Source: Pararge aegeria | Taxonomy: Eukaryota > Arthropoda > Insecta > Lepidoptera > Nymphalidae | Direction of reading: 5' to 3' | Assembly (NCBI RefSeq): GCF_905163445.1 | Contig: NC_053205.1 | Location: 2,914,001 to 2,978,000, forward strand | DNA length: 64,000 nucleotides | Part shown: one piece after another, positions 50,701 to 56,790 of the stretch | Layout: each line of letters starts with the position of its first letter | How positions within the stretch are numbered: the stretch's first letter is position 1 | Notes under the pieces: model-generated | Database searches by the model: none | Told to the model about the DNA's origin: nothing | Seen by the model: only the letters and a program-made list of their open reading frames with translations | Translations under genes and position numbers: made by a program

Positions 50701-52063
50701 CATTCACGCACGCGCATATACACACACACACACACACACACTTTCCTATTTTTATTATTTTCCTTTTTTTTTTTTAAGTTGCAAATTATATATTGTAATA
50801 ATATATTTATATATTATATGCTACATAATAGTAATGTCTTAATTTCAATCTGTCTATGTATGTTCCGGGGGTGAGGGCTGGTTATCCTTAACACAGATAA
50901 AATCTAGCTAGGATAGCCAGTTGGTCAACTCATTATATGTGCAATTTTAGACGAAAGAAATAAACTATATTATAATTATTATATGTGATTACAATATATA
51001 TTATGTTATATATATTTATTTCAAAAATTCAAAATTCATTTATCAATTCAAAGGCCCAGTTTACAAGGACTTTTGTAACGTCTAGTCAGTCTGTGTGTAA
51101 TGACTCTACCATCGGTTCGGAAGACATATTCCACCGAGAAGAGCCGGCAAGAAACTCAACAGATTGCTCATTTTCAACATAATATTAATAATATTACAGT
51201 ATATATATATATATATATGTAATATTTTTTTAATCTTCTGAGAGATGAGAGCGGAGCTTGCTTCCAAGCAGCAAATTCAAATTCAAATTCAAATGTGTTT
51301 TATTTATGTAGACCTTATCACAGGCACTTATGAACCGTTCATACATTTAACATGTTACACTTATGTCAGTGATGGTGATAACTGCATTCGTTAACTTAAA
51401 ACTAAAGCTAGGGGGGTTCCAAACGCGCCCTGGTCTAAGAAGAGCCAACAACAAACTTAGCCAGGTTTTTTTTTGTTATCACCATCTCACAGTCGAGTTT
51501 ATATAAAACTTATGTTTTATATAAACTTTGAAGTTATTGAGAGACGGCCGTCTGGCGCAGTGGGCAGTAACCCTGCTTTCTGAGGCCAAGGCCGTTCGAT
51601 TCCTACAACTGGAAAATATTTATATGATGAACATGAATGTTTTTCAGTGTCTGGGTGTTTATCTGTATATTATAAGTATTTATGTATATTGTTTATAGAA
51701 ATATTCATCAGTCGACTTAGTACCCATAACACAAGCTACGCTTACTTTGGGGCTAGATGGCGATGTGTGTATTGTCGTAGTATATTTATTATTTATATAT
51801 TATTTATAATTATTCTCACGTATTTTATCTGGTAGATCGCAGAATCTAAAAAATAAAACTAAATTTTTTTTGTAATCACACGCTTTTTTTTTTTCAGAAG
51901 GGGATGCACATTCGAATACATATGGGATATAGATACACCCGCGCTGAAATCGAACCCGAAACTGTGCCACGTACTACTTACTGAACCTGTGGAGCACTTC
52001 TACCAAGTCTTCCGGAATGAGCAATACGCTGTCTTCAGAATCCACGATTATGGCGTTCAGTAA
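26729..52063 (+). CDS. dpy-19: DPY-19 family protein C-mannosyltransferase (9 exons, 714 aa)
   Basis: Exons: 26729-26795, 38568-38818, 41394-41602, 42200-42380, 44194-45065, 46301-46413, 48731-48890, 50488-50613, 51898-52063; all GT-AG, phases consistent, 715 codons with stop. DPY-19 enzymes sit in the ER membrane and transfer mannose from dolichol-phosphate-mannose to tryptophan in WxxW sequons, for example in thrombospondin repeats. Seen: a first membrane segment at about 13-35, the family motif LEREMSLRTEMGFYYS (50-65) holding conserved acidic residues, RYNEHPE-like FNIHPE at the end of exon 2, NHSESTRVQW in exon 4, many hydrophobic segments in exons 3-6, and the soluble C-terminal part with HPHYED in exon 7. 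Length fits the family (about 650-750). Insects have one or a few members; which DPY19L paralogue it matches cannot be settled here. Intron 1 (11.8 kb) and introns 4 and 6 are swollen by repeats. The exon 7 start is the least certain boundary. Confidence 0.92.
27085..27385 (+). mobile_element. Second type of tRNA-derived SINE
   Basis: TGATAGCTTAGTTAAGACTT (A-box-like) and CCGAGTTGGAATCC (B-box-like) are followed by ACATCGTGAGGAATCCTGCA and a TGGTGGACCTACGGCCTAAA block. Related sequence lies at 62045-62430, and a fragment near 28300-28440. Confidence 0.6.
27453..27494. other. 42-bp near-perfect palindrome
   Basis: GGATGACAGGAATGGGATAT T pairs with the adjoining AATATCCCACTCCTGTCATCC with one mismatch and no loop. 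It lies in dpy-19 intron 1. Confidence 0.8.
28440..28870 (-). mobile_element. LINE 3' tail, tandemly duplicated
   Basis: Two copies of the ACTGGTTTGGAAGG...GTGTGAGATGAAAGCAGAGT block at about 28526 and 28706 (period near 180 bp). It is the reverse orientation of the tail at 6480-6637. Confidence 0.65.
29180..29345 (-). mobile_element. LINE 3' tail
   Basis: TTATTTCAAGTAGGCCTACT through GAGCCGGCAAGAAACTCAGT, flanked on the left by a simple AAATTC run. Confidence 0.7.
29521..29830. repeat. Three tandem units of about 109-120 bp
   Basis: TCCCAAATA(T/C)ACCGCTGGAT starts units at 29521, 29641 and 29750. Each continues to GACTGTACAACT and AATGTATAAG. The dispersed family is unknown. Confidence 0.8.
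29955..30112 (+). mobile_element. LINE 3' tail
   Basis: ATTCAAAATTAACTTTAATT, CACCGATCAATCTCCTTCGT and the GAATTGAATTG end match the tail at 25985-26125. Confidence 0.7.
30285..30490 (+). pseudogene. Decayed duplicate of dpy-19 exon 2
   Basis: CTGTCAGATTTGCAGCGTGA and GAGATGTCACTCCGCACTGA track dpy-19 exon 2, as do TTTAAACTTTTG and CAGATTGGTGGAGTATCCC further on. About 40 bp of unrelated sequence with stop codons (TAAACTGCAAG...GACTAG) is inserted in the middle. No acceptor or donor remains and the frame is broken. It lies upstream of the true exon in the same intron, so it is an exon-level duplication and not a retrocopy. Confidence 0.85.
30500..30681 (+). mobile_element. LINE RT C-terminal remnant, left part (split by piggyBac)
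   Basis: AACGAAAAGTGGATATAAAC through CCAAGGTAATTTTGGACCTT parallels 6170-6310. It resumes at 33088 after the transposon and ends in the TTTGACTTTGACTTGG tail near 33405. Confidence 0.7.
30686..33083. mobile_element. piggyBac-like DNA transposon, structurally intact
   Basis: TTAA duplications at 30682-30685 and 33084-33087 flank exact 13-bp terminal repeats (CACTCTCACTGCC / GGCAGTGAGAGTG). Both ends also carry GC-rich inverted subterminal motifs (GGCCGTGGGGTCCGCCGG and GCCGTGGGATCCGCTG on the left, their complements on the right). The single long frame is the transposase on the minus strand. Length 2,398 bp, usual for the superfamily. It sits in a LINE in dpy-19 intron 1, antisense to the gene. 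Confidence 0.93.
31106..32782 (-). CDS. piggyBac-type transposase (558 aa)
   Basis: This DDE/D recombinase excises and inserts the element at TTAA sites. The N-terminus (1-60) is acidic and Ser-rich, as is common in the family. The core shows the three catalytic aspartates by position and context: D231 in YLTVDETMVAF, D307 in IVTDNFYTS and D412 in SAIDFSDQMG. The C-terminus (about 510-555) is a Cys/His-rich zinc-binding domain (RKCIHCY, CLTCP, CASCF) used to read the ends. The start is the first ATG after the right subterminal region. No stop or frameshift breaks it, so it could be functional. It most resembles the PGBD4-like group (inference). Confidence 0.93.
   Translation of the reverse strand: MSDDSDYDPDYVPSSESTCSTDSDGYSDSESTDEDVTAQSLHQTQRDRPVQQSVDSSGQWSIPTGSRQKQFPLAFTSGIKNIPDTCKTELDYYSLFVDDEIINLMVTMTNCYANKTMILKVLRRSSRLVDWKDCDQNEIKKFLGLLIWMGIKKLPKISDYWSKNILYKNPVAGSVMSRNRFELLLRCWHFEDTYFYLSSNAGRLIRVKRLVDLITKKFQNYNTPGEYLTVDETMVAFRGRIVFMQYIPGKKHKYGIKLFKICDENGYVHDLIVYEGKKTTPGQNLSKDVVMNLSEKYLDAGRSIVTDNFYTSVDLAKSLLNRSTHLLGTVRKNRRGLPKDIISTKLHKGEMIAKENDDGILVLKWKDKRDVLALSTKHSVGFVTVRSKRNRRKTALKPSVIAEYNKYKSAIDFSDQMGSYCNPLRRNVRWFQKLGIELLLTTSVVNAYLIYKSRKRLTTKTYTITKFRENLCIQLMDLQQRRATDPVVTKHEFGKNPLTDHRNRLIRRKCIHCYESLRQEGKSSVEAKKLTKKTSTVCLTCPTKPSVCASCFANKHSK
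33088..33406 (+). mobile_element. LINE RT end and 3' tail, right part
   Basis: Continues the LINE cut by the piggyBac element: GTTTGATGAATTTATTAACG, then a CACCCGGCTTAGTTTGTTGT block and the final TTTGACTTTGACTTGG tail. Confidence 0.75.
33407..33648 (-). mobile_element. tRNA-headed SINE, full-length-like
   Basis: Reverse copy with CACACATCGCCATCTAGCCC at its left and GTGCAATCGA-type B-box GTGTGAATCGAAACC and CGCCACTCGGC at its right. Confidence 0.75.
33693..34020 (+). repeat. Left LTR of the Gypsy element
   Basis: Contains GACTATAAAAGGCGG, a likely TATA box near 33757. The interior begins TCAGTTGTGGGATTCG; which tRNA primes it is not clear. Confidence 0.85.
34430..36212 (+). pseudogene. Gypsy gag-protease region, broken
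   Basis: A likely start ATG lies at 34430, but its frame stops early. The next open segment begins in another frame by 34590. It stops at TGA 35040-35042 and continues in the same frame from 35043 to 36212. Two zinc knuckles, CFSCGQRGHTQSRC and CAFCRKPGHKIETC, mark the nucleocapsid. ILIDSGSTIPLIS is the retropepsin-like active site. Gag packages the RNA and the protease cuts the polyprotein; this copy can make neither intact. Confidence 0.88.
36160..37260 (+). pseudogene. Gypsy reverse transcriptase and partial RNase H, broken
   Basis: The open frame 36197-36976 lies one base behind the gag-protease frame; the change falls near an eight-T run at about 36149-36156. RT motifs are present: CVDYRKLNE, FPLPLIDD, LDMATGFHQ, the YIDD active site and FLGLASYFRRYI. 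It stops at TGA near 36974-36976. A 51-bp tandem duplication (36964 and 37015) repeats that stop. RNase H begins (HTDASSIGYGAVF) but ends near 37255. Confidence 0.88.
37260..37500 (+). pseudogene. Gypsy pol C-terminal tail after an internal deletion
   Basis: The sequence becomes GC-rich and reads VVKALPHGRVELQMLAGS and MVPWRGEWTPDTCAAFFEG in shifted frames. This looks like the tail beyond integrase in related Gypsy elements (recalled, not aligned). The integrase catalytic core is absent, so a deletion joins RNase H to this tail. Confidence 0.55.
37500..37730 (+). repeat. Six spaced copies of GCTAACGTCGTGCCT
   Basis: GCTAACGTCG(T/C/A)GC recurs at about 37499, 37545, 37590, 37632, 37679 and 37714, spaced 35-47 bp by unrelated sequence. 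It lies between the pol tail and the right LTR. Confidence 0.85.
37992..38319 (+). repeat. Right LTR of the Gypsy element
   Basis: Same 328-bp length as the left LTR. It is followed by ATAT, the second copy of the target duplication. Confidence 0.85.
38345..38450 (+). mobile_element. LINE 3' tail
   Basis: AAGAGCAATCTGCTGAGTTT through CTACTTGAAATAAATGAATT; the same family as 7030-7212. It lies between the Gypsy element and exon 2. Confidence 0.7.
38568..38818 (+). CDS. dpy-19: dpy-19 exon 2
   Basis: Acceptor TTTCTTTCCAG; carries the DLEREMSLRTEMGFYYSFYK signature. Donor CCTGAG|GTACAT, phase 0. It lies 248 bp after the right LTR of the Gypsy element. A decayed duplicate lies at 30285-30490. 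Confidence 0.93.
38873..39971. repeat. Large interrupted inverted repeat
   Basis: The outer arms 38873-38949 and 39896-39971 are complementary with about two differences. The inner arms 39299-39324 and 39864-39888 are also complementary. The right arms lie almost next to each other, while the left arms are separated by about 350 bp that includes a family fragment at 39174-39248. A separate 13-bp stem (39310-39342) sits in the inner left arm. Confidence 0.75.
39480..39795 (+). mobile_element. LINE RT C-terminal remnant
   Basis: The plus-strand frame reads KLSTDNKLLIYKTALKHIW and YGLQLWGSACDSNIKIIQRA, the conserved C-terminal part of jockey-like reverse transcriptases, ending HPPNQLAV-stop. 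It is the loop of the inverted repeat above. Confidence 0.75.
40200..40552 (+). mobile_element. LINE ORF2 C-terminus and 3' end
   Basis: The frame around 40241-40486 reads EKVSKYLDLAHEITAMW, VVPIVVSVNGLLTKSFDQHL and ETARIVRRFLTLEP-stop, the C-terminal block of a non-LTR element. About 45 bp of 3' sequence and a poly-T run follow. I do not assign a clade. Confidence 0.7.
40635..40775 (-). mobile_element. tRNA-headed SINE, truncated
   Basis: Has the CACATATCGCCATCTAGCCC end and part of the body; breaks off at CCAGTTGTGGGAATAG. Confidence 0.65.
41033..41335. repeat. Satellite, about 77-bp unit, four copies
   Basis: CCCGGGAAAA(A)ACCGTAA recurs at 41033, 41110, 41186 and 41263. Each unit continues CGCGGACGACGGACGCGAGC and a T-rich run. 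The array ends 60 bp before exon 3. Confidence 0.9.
41394..41602 (+). CDS. dpy-19: dpy-19 exon 3
   Basis: Acceptor TTTTTTTTTCAG; encodes LGTLYRYYERSL, a Cys-containing luminal loop and a membrane segment. Donor CTAAG|GTAGGT, phase 2. Confidence 0.92.
41685..42085 (-). mobile_element. LINE 3' end with RT C-terminal remnant
   Basis: Reverse copy of the TCAAAG-tailed family: GTGTAGGCCCATCACAGGCA at the tail side, AACTTAGCCGGGTG, and a decayed RT end (reverse of ATTACGTAGTCCTTTATACT). Confidence 0.7.
42200..42380 (+). CDS. dpy-19: dpy-19 exon 4
   Basis: Acceptor CTCCTCCACAG; encodes LGGLMAVLQYFANHSESTRV and a following hydrophobic stretch. Donor CTTCAG|GTATTT, phase 0. Confidence 0.92.
42400..42995. 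repeat. CCACGCCATGCAACA minisatellite with inverted units
   Basis: Units of about 45 bp combine CCACGCCATGCAACATTG with CGACACACCACGCA(A/G)CACATCT. A block at 42500-42545 is in the opposite sense (GCATGGCGTGGTTTCAA) and faces TTGAAACCACGCCATG-type sequence near 42410. A LINE tail fragment (42686-42770) interrupts the array. Open frames here are by-products. Confidence 0.85.
43180..43475 (+). repeat. Dispersed repeat of unknown class
   Basis: CTATATATATAAAAGAGAAA, TCCGAAACGGCTGGACCGAT and GTTTGGTGACGATCTGAGC form a block that I recall as typical of dispersed repeats in insects. The reading frame 43204-43461 is not a convincing gene. Confidence 0.5.
43485..43630 (-). mobile_element. LINE 3' tail (AAGGCGGCCTTATCGC family)
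   Basis: GGCGGCCTTATCGCTTTGTA and CTTAGGATAAGGAAAAC recur near 46795-46880, 49080-49410 and 50215-50345. Confidence 0.6.
44194..45065 (+). CDS. dpy-19: dpy-19 exon 5 (large membrane-spanning exon)
   Basis: Acceptor TTTTTTGTTCCAG; 290 codons with several hydrophobic helices and a polar Asn/Arg-rich loop (HNGIDNNRRNAANNRQ). The donor taken is CGTGT|GTAAGT (phase 2). The frame would otherwise stop one codon later. Confidence 0.9.
45113..45578 (+). repeat. Interspersed repeat, complete forward copy
   Basis: Begins CTAGCTGTTGCCCGCGAC and ends TATAATATTAGTAGGGAT. It begins 48 bp after the dpy-19 exon 5 donor. Confidence 0.8.
45725..45988 (-). mobile_element. tRNA-headed SINE, full-length-like
   Basis: Reverse copy with GGAATCGAACCCACGGCC and CGCCAATCGGCCGTC at its right end. 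Confidence 0.8.
46301..46413 (+). CDS. dpy-19: dpy-19 exon 6
   Basis: Acceptor AAAATTTTTCAG; encodes LPKFMSKYVKPYWVYAIMII, the last membrane segment. Donor CGAAG|GTGAGT, phase 1. Confidence 0.88.
46425..46660. repeat. TTCAT-type simple repeat
   Basis: Imperfect runs of CATTCATTTCGTTCATTTCA start just after the exon 6 donor. The His/Phe/Ile-rich frame read through it is spurious. Confidence 0.85.
47088..47735. repeat. 81-bp satellite, eight copies
   Basis: GCTGCTTAGCGGCAGACA starts units at 47088, 47169, 47250, 47331, 47412, 47491, 47572 and 47653. The period of 81 is a multiple of three, so long open frames run through both strands (47005-47547 minus, 47273-47827 plus). They repeat one 27-residue motif and have no known domain. 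The unit expands an internal part of a dispersed repeat also seen at 63360-63470. Confidence 0.9.
47792..48200 (+). repeat. Interspersed repeat, forward copy
   Basis: Begins CTAGCTGTTGCCCGCGAC and lacks some of the 3' part before TATAATATTAATTGCG. Confidence 0.75.
48230..48715 (-). mobile_element. LINE ORF2 C-terminal fragment next to dpy-19 exon 7
   Basis: The frame 48275-48703 reads KQLMSQSRTNIALVAGITTG, then HCLLNL and the zinc-binding CPDCGEVETSFHFIAECPMY, typical after RNase H in R1/jockey-type LINEs. Upstream the frame continues to about 48715. Its truncated 5' side touches the coding region of exon 7. Confidence 0.8.
48731..48890 (+). CDS. dpy-19: dpy-19 exon 7
   Basis: The only in-phase AG is TTCTAG at 48730. 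It gives GEFNEYQQEELLKWI... through HPHYEDTNA. The same frame stays open upstream and reads NWNVL directly before GEF, resembling residues that precede GEF in other DPY-19 proteins. A minus-strand LINE ends within about 20 bp, so the original acceptor may have been lost. Donor GCCAG|GTAACT, phase 2. Confidence 0.8.
49086..49129. other. Perfect 20-bp inverted repeat, 4-nt loop
   Basis: GTTTTCCTAATCCTAAGGTT and AACCTTAGGATTAGGAAAAC flank AGGC. The same arm occurs singly in the LINE tail near 43610, so a copy has probably been inverted on itself. Confidence 0.85.
50055..50460 (-). mobile_element. tRNA-headed SINE interrupted by a LINE tail
   Basis: Left part 50055-50180 and right part 50345-50460 are one reverse SINE. 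Between them lies 50206-50345, a forward LINE tail (AGCGATAAGGCCGCC, then GTGCAATAAAAGTATATTCA). The right part ends 27 bp before exon 8. Confidence 0.75.
50488..50613 (+). CDS. dpy-19: dpy-19 exon 8
   Basis: Acceptor TTGTTACAG; encodes RLRAYTVYKMYGKFTPQHYY and a following helix/strand segment ending CYGKSG. Donor AGCGG|GTATAT, phase 2. It is followed at once by a CA-rich microsatellite. Confidence 0.9.
50630..50740. repeat. CA/CG-type microsatellite
   Basis: Runs of CACACGCACACGCACGCAAG and ACACACACACAC begin about 17 bp after the exon 8 donor. Confidence 0.9.
51020..51182 (-). mobile_element. LINE 3' tail
   Basis: Reverse copy with CAGTTTACAAGGACTTTTGT and GAGCCGGCAAGAAACTCAAC. Confidence 0.65.
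51275..51540 (-). mobile_element. LINE 3' tail (TCAAAG-tailed family)
   Basis: Simple AAATTCAAATTC run, then TTTATGTAGACCTTATCACA through AACTTAGCCAGG and poly-T. Confidence 0.65.
51543..51795 (+). mobile_element. tRNA-headed SINE, full-length-like
   Basis: Begins GACGGCCGTCTGGCGCAGTG and ends GATGGCGATGTGTGTATTGT. Confidence 0.8.
51898..52063 (+). CDS. dpy-19: dpy-19 exon 9 (terminal)
   Basis: Acceptor after a long poly-T run and TTTTCAG; encodes RGCTFEYIWDIDTPAL through HDYGVQ-stop, the usual C-terminal end of the luminal domain. Confidence 0.9.
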
Positions 52064-52549
52064 GGCACCATCAAATTCAAGACTGATTTATTTGAATTCA
52101 TTCGTAGAATAACTTCTTATAATTCCCATATAAACTTCCTTCCACTCTCTAATACAACGTGTGAATGAAAACCGAAATATTACTACAAAGGCTTTAGAGG
52201 TACATTATTTACTGTCTCTGAGACTTATCTGTGAAACCGAAACGGTAATAGTTTTTTTAAGTAAACAGGTATGCTTCTTTTGATTTAATATTTTAACAGG
52301 GAGATTCCTGATGAAAATTATATCGTAATTCGATTACACGTTGTATAATATACCCCGACCCACCGCATCGACTTAACCGTCTGACTTTCTCAAGAATTCA
52401 GCTATCTAATGCAAAACAGATTTTTTAAAACGGACCGTTATTTGCTGAGTTGACTGACTGACTCTTTCTTAAAAATAAACTTCCACCCCCTGTTTAACCC
52501 CTTTGGGGGTTGTATTTGTCTAAATTCTAAAACATGTATTTCGTTAAAC

Positions 52550-52555
52550 AATAAA
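52550..52555 (+). terminator. Candidate polyadenylation signal of dpy-19
   Basis: AATAAA about 487 bp after the stop. No earlier canonical signal stands out. Confidence 0.4.
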
Positions 52556-52734
52556 CTCGGAATTTGCTCTTTTCCAACGACGACATTTTACTATTTAATT
52601 AATGGTTTTCGATAGGTTACATACAGTTGCGGTTGTCACCGCGTAATTTACTACAGCTATTTCCCCAAAAAAATATCAGGGTATTAAAATGAATGCATCT
52701 ATACTTTTTATACCATCGGTCCTTTTTATACCCC

Positions 52735-52830
52735 CTGTGGTCTTATGAGTGGGAGCTCTCGGAGTCCAACCCCGGGAATTTGGGCATTTATAACTTTTCC
52801 CCTGCGCCTTATGTCGTACAACTTATGTCG
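52735..52830 (+). repeat. Short repeat shared with zinc-finger intron 3
   Basis: GTGGTCTTATGAGTGGGAGC and CCCCGGGAATTTGGGCATTT match the family at 8400 and 54945. Confidence 0.5.
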
Positions 52831-52889
52831 TTTCTAGTTGCGGTACGATGCCACGTAAAAACCGACCAGGGTTCCAGATTCCTTTATTA

Positions 52890-53105
52890 GTCAATTCAAC
52901 TAACGGACGTCCACTGCTGGTCATAGGTCTTTTGTAGGGAGTTTCCCAATCCAACGTCCTGGGCCTCTTGTATCCAGCGACCCCCAGCGACTCGCCTGAT
53001 GTCATCTGTCCTCCCCGTTGGGAGACGACCTACGCTGCGTTTACCGGTGCGGGGTCCATTCCAGCACCTTAAGACCCCAACGTCCATCGGTACTCCAAGT
53101 CAAAG
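52890..53105 (-). mobile_element. RTE-like LINE 3' fragment
   Basis: CTAACGGACGTCCACTGCTG and CTCGCCTGATGTCATCTGTC are the reverse of the end seen at 20330-20450. Confidence 0.65.
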
Positions 53106-53500
53106 TGAAATGAAATTTAATGAAATGAAATGAAATTTATTTATTTGCCCACAAAATCGCTTACAATTATAATACAAAAAGCATGTGGACAAATAGGGTT
53201 CCACCTCAGCACGAAGCCGCAGCAAACTGCGGCGCTGGTTTTCAGGGGGACCCTGTGTGCTCACAGACGTGTTTGCGACTACATCGTCCATGCCACAGTC
53301 TATACAAAATAAAAATAAAATTAAAAATAAAACATGGTGCGGAATATAAAATTTACAGATCTAAACCAAGAAGCCTACCACAGGCAGTGTCCATGGAAAC
53401 GCTAGATACTTCGTCTGTACATACGCCAGAAACAAATTACAGCCCTGCTACTATAGTGTTTTTCACACACAAACACATACGGAAAAATAACTGATTCAAA
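53106..53500. repeat. Probable dispersed repeat, unclassified
   Basis: GAAATGAAATGAAATTTATT followed by GCACGAAGCCGCAGCAAACT. The frame 53183-53494 does not resemble a known protein. Confidence 0.35.
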
Positions 53501-53504
53501 GAAA

Positions 53505-54065
53505 AGCCAAAGTCAAAGTTAGAAATATCTTTATTTAAGTAGGCCCGGCCCATAGGTGGCACTTTCATGCGTACATTACATGAGAATTACACGGTAGTGA
53601 GATGATGGCCAATTCAACCACATTCGTAAACTTAAAACTAAAGCTACGAGTGTTCCAAACGCGTCCTGGTTTAAGAAGAAACCCATATAAAACTTGCCGT
53701 GTGTTTTTTTTTTGTTATCACCATTTCACATTGTCATTTAAAATTATTAGAAGAGCAACCTGGTTAGAGCAATAATTTTTTATCGATTACGTAGTCCTTA
53801 ATACTATAATAGGACTTTTCTATAAGCCTATTAATACAAACTTTGAACTTTTTAAGAGACATCTCCAAGATGTCAATGGGTAGTTTATTGTAGAATTGTA
53901 TGCAATTTCCTTTGAACGAATTATGAATTTTACGTAACCTAGTATATTGCACTGTAAGTTTATTTCTACTTCTAATGTTTAAATTATTGCAGACACATTT
54001 TTTCTTAAATTTAGAAATGTTTTTATGAACGTACATTAAATTTTCAAATATGTACTGGTATAGTC
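53505..54065 (-). mobile_element. Jockey-like LINE 3' end with RT C-terminus
   Basis: The minus-strand frame 53764-54036 reads TRLRKIHNSFKGNCIQFYNK, LPIDILEMSLKKFKVCINR and YYSIKDYVID, the end of a jockey-like reverse transcriptase. It runs into the TCAAAG tail at 53505. This copy identifies the other tails of the family. Confidence 0.8.
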
Positions 54066-54700
54066 AGTCACTGTCATTATTTTAAAATCTGTAGATCGAA
54101 CAAATGCCTTCCTTTATTCAGATAGATTTAACCTTTTATATGTTTTCAGGTACACCCCACGAACTTTTGCGATTTAAATGTCTGAATCGTCTACACGAGC
54201 TAGGAGCTGAAGAAGTTTCTTTTTTATTTTAAGTATTTTGTTCATCGTTCAGCGCTCCGGTACGATCTTCGATGTAACCGTCTCACCCCGCACCCCACAG
54301 GTTAGCCCGCTAACATTTTAAACTGCATCAACACTTACCACTAGAGGAGATTGCAGTCAAGGGCTAACTTGTAGTAGACTTTCTCGAATATGTCTTGAGT
54401 TCGGGGTCTCTCCCTCGACGACGGTTTCGCTTGCGCGCCGCTACTCGCAATGAGTATAGCAACGAGTATATGACTCATATAGAGCCTCCTCTTAGGGGAT
54501 GTGCTTATAAACGGGCTAATTGGGCGGACTATATTTACTTCATTCCATTCAAATTGAATAGACATTCCATTCGAACTATTCGCTTTTTTAAAGGAATTCT
54601 ATCATCATTTCGACTGACTATGTTTTTTTCATAAGAGTCATTGCATAATTAAAATACTATATGTAGGAAATGACTTTTGGTGCAATAGGAATTGAGTAAT
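54066..54700. other. Intergenic stretch with short dispersed repeats
   Basis: The CACTAGAGGAGATTGCAGTC AAGGGCTAACTTGTAGT block also occurs near 55095-55160 and 10560-10615. No gene is supported. Confidence 0.4.
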
Positions 54701-54701
54701 T

Positions 54702-54895
54702 ATGATGAGAAATACACCTGGATGCAGGGATGTGGGAAGTGCGAACTTCTTGACTCTTTCGAACTAATTGAATCGTTCAAACTATTCGATTTTTACGAAC
54801 TATTTGAATCTTTCGAATTAATCCGTATTCGAATATCTTGTAAAATATTCAATTCAATTCCGTTCCAATGAAATTCGCACACCCTCACAAAGTAG
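54702..54895. repeat. TTCGAACTATT-rich repeat, copy 1
   Basis: ATGATGAGAAATACACCTGG, AAGTGCGAACTTCTTGACTC and TATTCGAATATCTTGTAAAA match 56584-56790 in order and orientation. TTCGAA-type words recur within it. Confidence 0.8.
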
Positions 54896-55963
54896 ATGCA
54901 ATCTCTATAATAACGGTTTTGTTGACCTGCATAGCGTAATAAGCGCTTGTGGGGTCTTATGACTGGGAGGTGAGGGAATTTATAATTTCTTAATTTCCTC
55001 TGGTCTGGTCTCGTGAGATACTTTGGCCGTGGTTACCCTACCGGCAAAATCGTACCACCAAGCAATTTAGCGTTCCGGTCCGATAACAGGTTAGCCCGCT
55101 ACTTTCTTGGAAAGCATCCTAGCTGAGATTGCAGTCAAAGGCTAATTTGCGGTGGAACAATAATAAAGGATTTAAATCTTTAAAATCGGGCTTAACTTAT
55201 TTGCTACAGTGCCAATTTTTAGTATTATTTAACTTAACCTAATTATTTTTTTTATTTCAATCGTTAATAGAATGCTCGAGAAATAATCGAGAAGATTACT
55301 GCAAACTTGAGACAGAGGGCGTTGTGTCTATTAACTGTCATTTGTCATCCGTCTAGGGTTATTTATTGCTCTATGGTTGTCACTTAGTTTGTATCAAACC
55401 TTTATATTATTGTATGTATTATATGTTTAATATGCTATGTTTACTGTTTTGTGGAAAATGTAAATTATTTTATCTAAGATTTAAGCTAAGTTGTTATATT
55501 TTTTGACAGGGCCTTAAAGGATGTGAATCCAAGGCTGTAAAATAAAATTAAAAAAAAAATATCCATCGTAGTAAAAACTTATTAATAGGGTTTTTGACTT
55601 TATTCAAAATATCACTTTTACTAGTGTAATCCTTGAAATATTTATGTGTCTTTATGTCTGTGGTATCGTAGATTCCGAACGGATGAACCGATTTTGGTTT
55701 TGTTTGCGGCGCATTTCATATATTTCACACAACACCGTAAAGAAAATCAAATGCAATGAGGAAGTTGTGAAAAAACGTGTATCCGCCATTTTGTATCGGC
55801 GGCCATCTTGAACCGATTCTCATAGAACATTGCTAAGAACACGCCTTCCAAATAATTCTCCATTCAAACAACAAAAAAAAAATCAAAATCGATTCATACG
55901 TTATAAAGAAAATATTTTCTATATATCATGTAATCACAAACGCCATTGATTGGTCGACTCTTT

Positions 55964-55997
55964 GTTTACAGTCTTGTGACGTCGCAAGGCTGTAAAC
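55964..55997. other. Hairpin with a TGACGTC loop
   Basis: GTTTACAGTCTTG faces CAAGGCTGTAAAC (one G-T pair) across TGACGTCG, a CRE-like word. Confidence 0.6.
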
Positions 55998-56583
55998 CAT
56001 GAGTTTTCGCTATTTTTAGAAAATTTATTACCAGTTAATCTAAATTAAATAAATATTCATATTCATTTAATTCGGACCGGTAACCATATGCAAATGGTTA
56101 AAAACGGTTATTTATCTGTAAGTGTTAGTAAAAATTTTATCCTTACGTCTCTATGTTGTAGTAGATATGTAGGGTTGTTGGTAAAAAAAAAAAAAAAATC
56201 TAATATTGTTATCCCATAGATACTTTAAAATCATAATATTGCGTGACGACGAAGTTTGTCTCTGATTATCGGAACGTAATTTAAGAAAATATCTCATATT
56301 ATATTTAAAAATATTTTTTAAATCATTGTTTCTAGTACAATTATTTATTTCAAGTAGGCCTAAATATAATTCCAATTAGAAAACGAACATTAATATTAAC
56401 GAAAAATATAAGCCGTCTGTCTGTTTGTTCCTCCTATAAACCCTTAGAACTATATTTCAACAAGCGATATTTTTTTACATTTTTATAGACTTTTGAGCGC
56501 GTTTTGGCGCCATTTTTATTTAATTGAATCGATTTGTACAGTTTAATTTATAAACACTGAACTCGTGCCAAATTAAGCATTGT

Positions 56584-56790
56584 TTATGATGAGAAATACA
56601 TCTTGATGCAGCGATGTCGGAAGTGCGAACTTCTTGACTCCTTCGAAATAATTGACTCTTTCAAACCATTCGATTTTTACGAACTATTTGAAATTTTCGA
56701 ACTATTTGAATCTTTCGAATTAATCCATATTCGAATATCTTGTAAAATATTCAATCCGATTCCGTTCCAACGAAATTCGCACACCGTTAC
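56584..56790. repeat. TTCGAACTATT-rich repeat, copy 2
   Basis: Second copy of the 54702 repeat, with one extra internal TTCGAACTATT-type unit. Confidence 0.8.
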
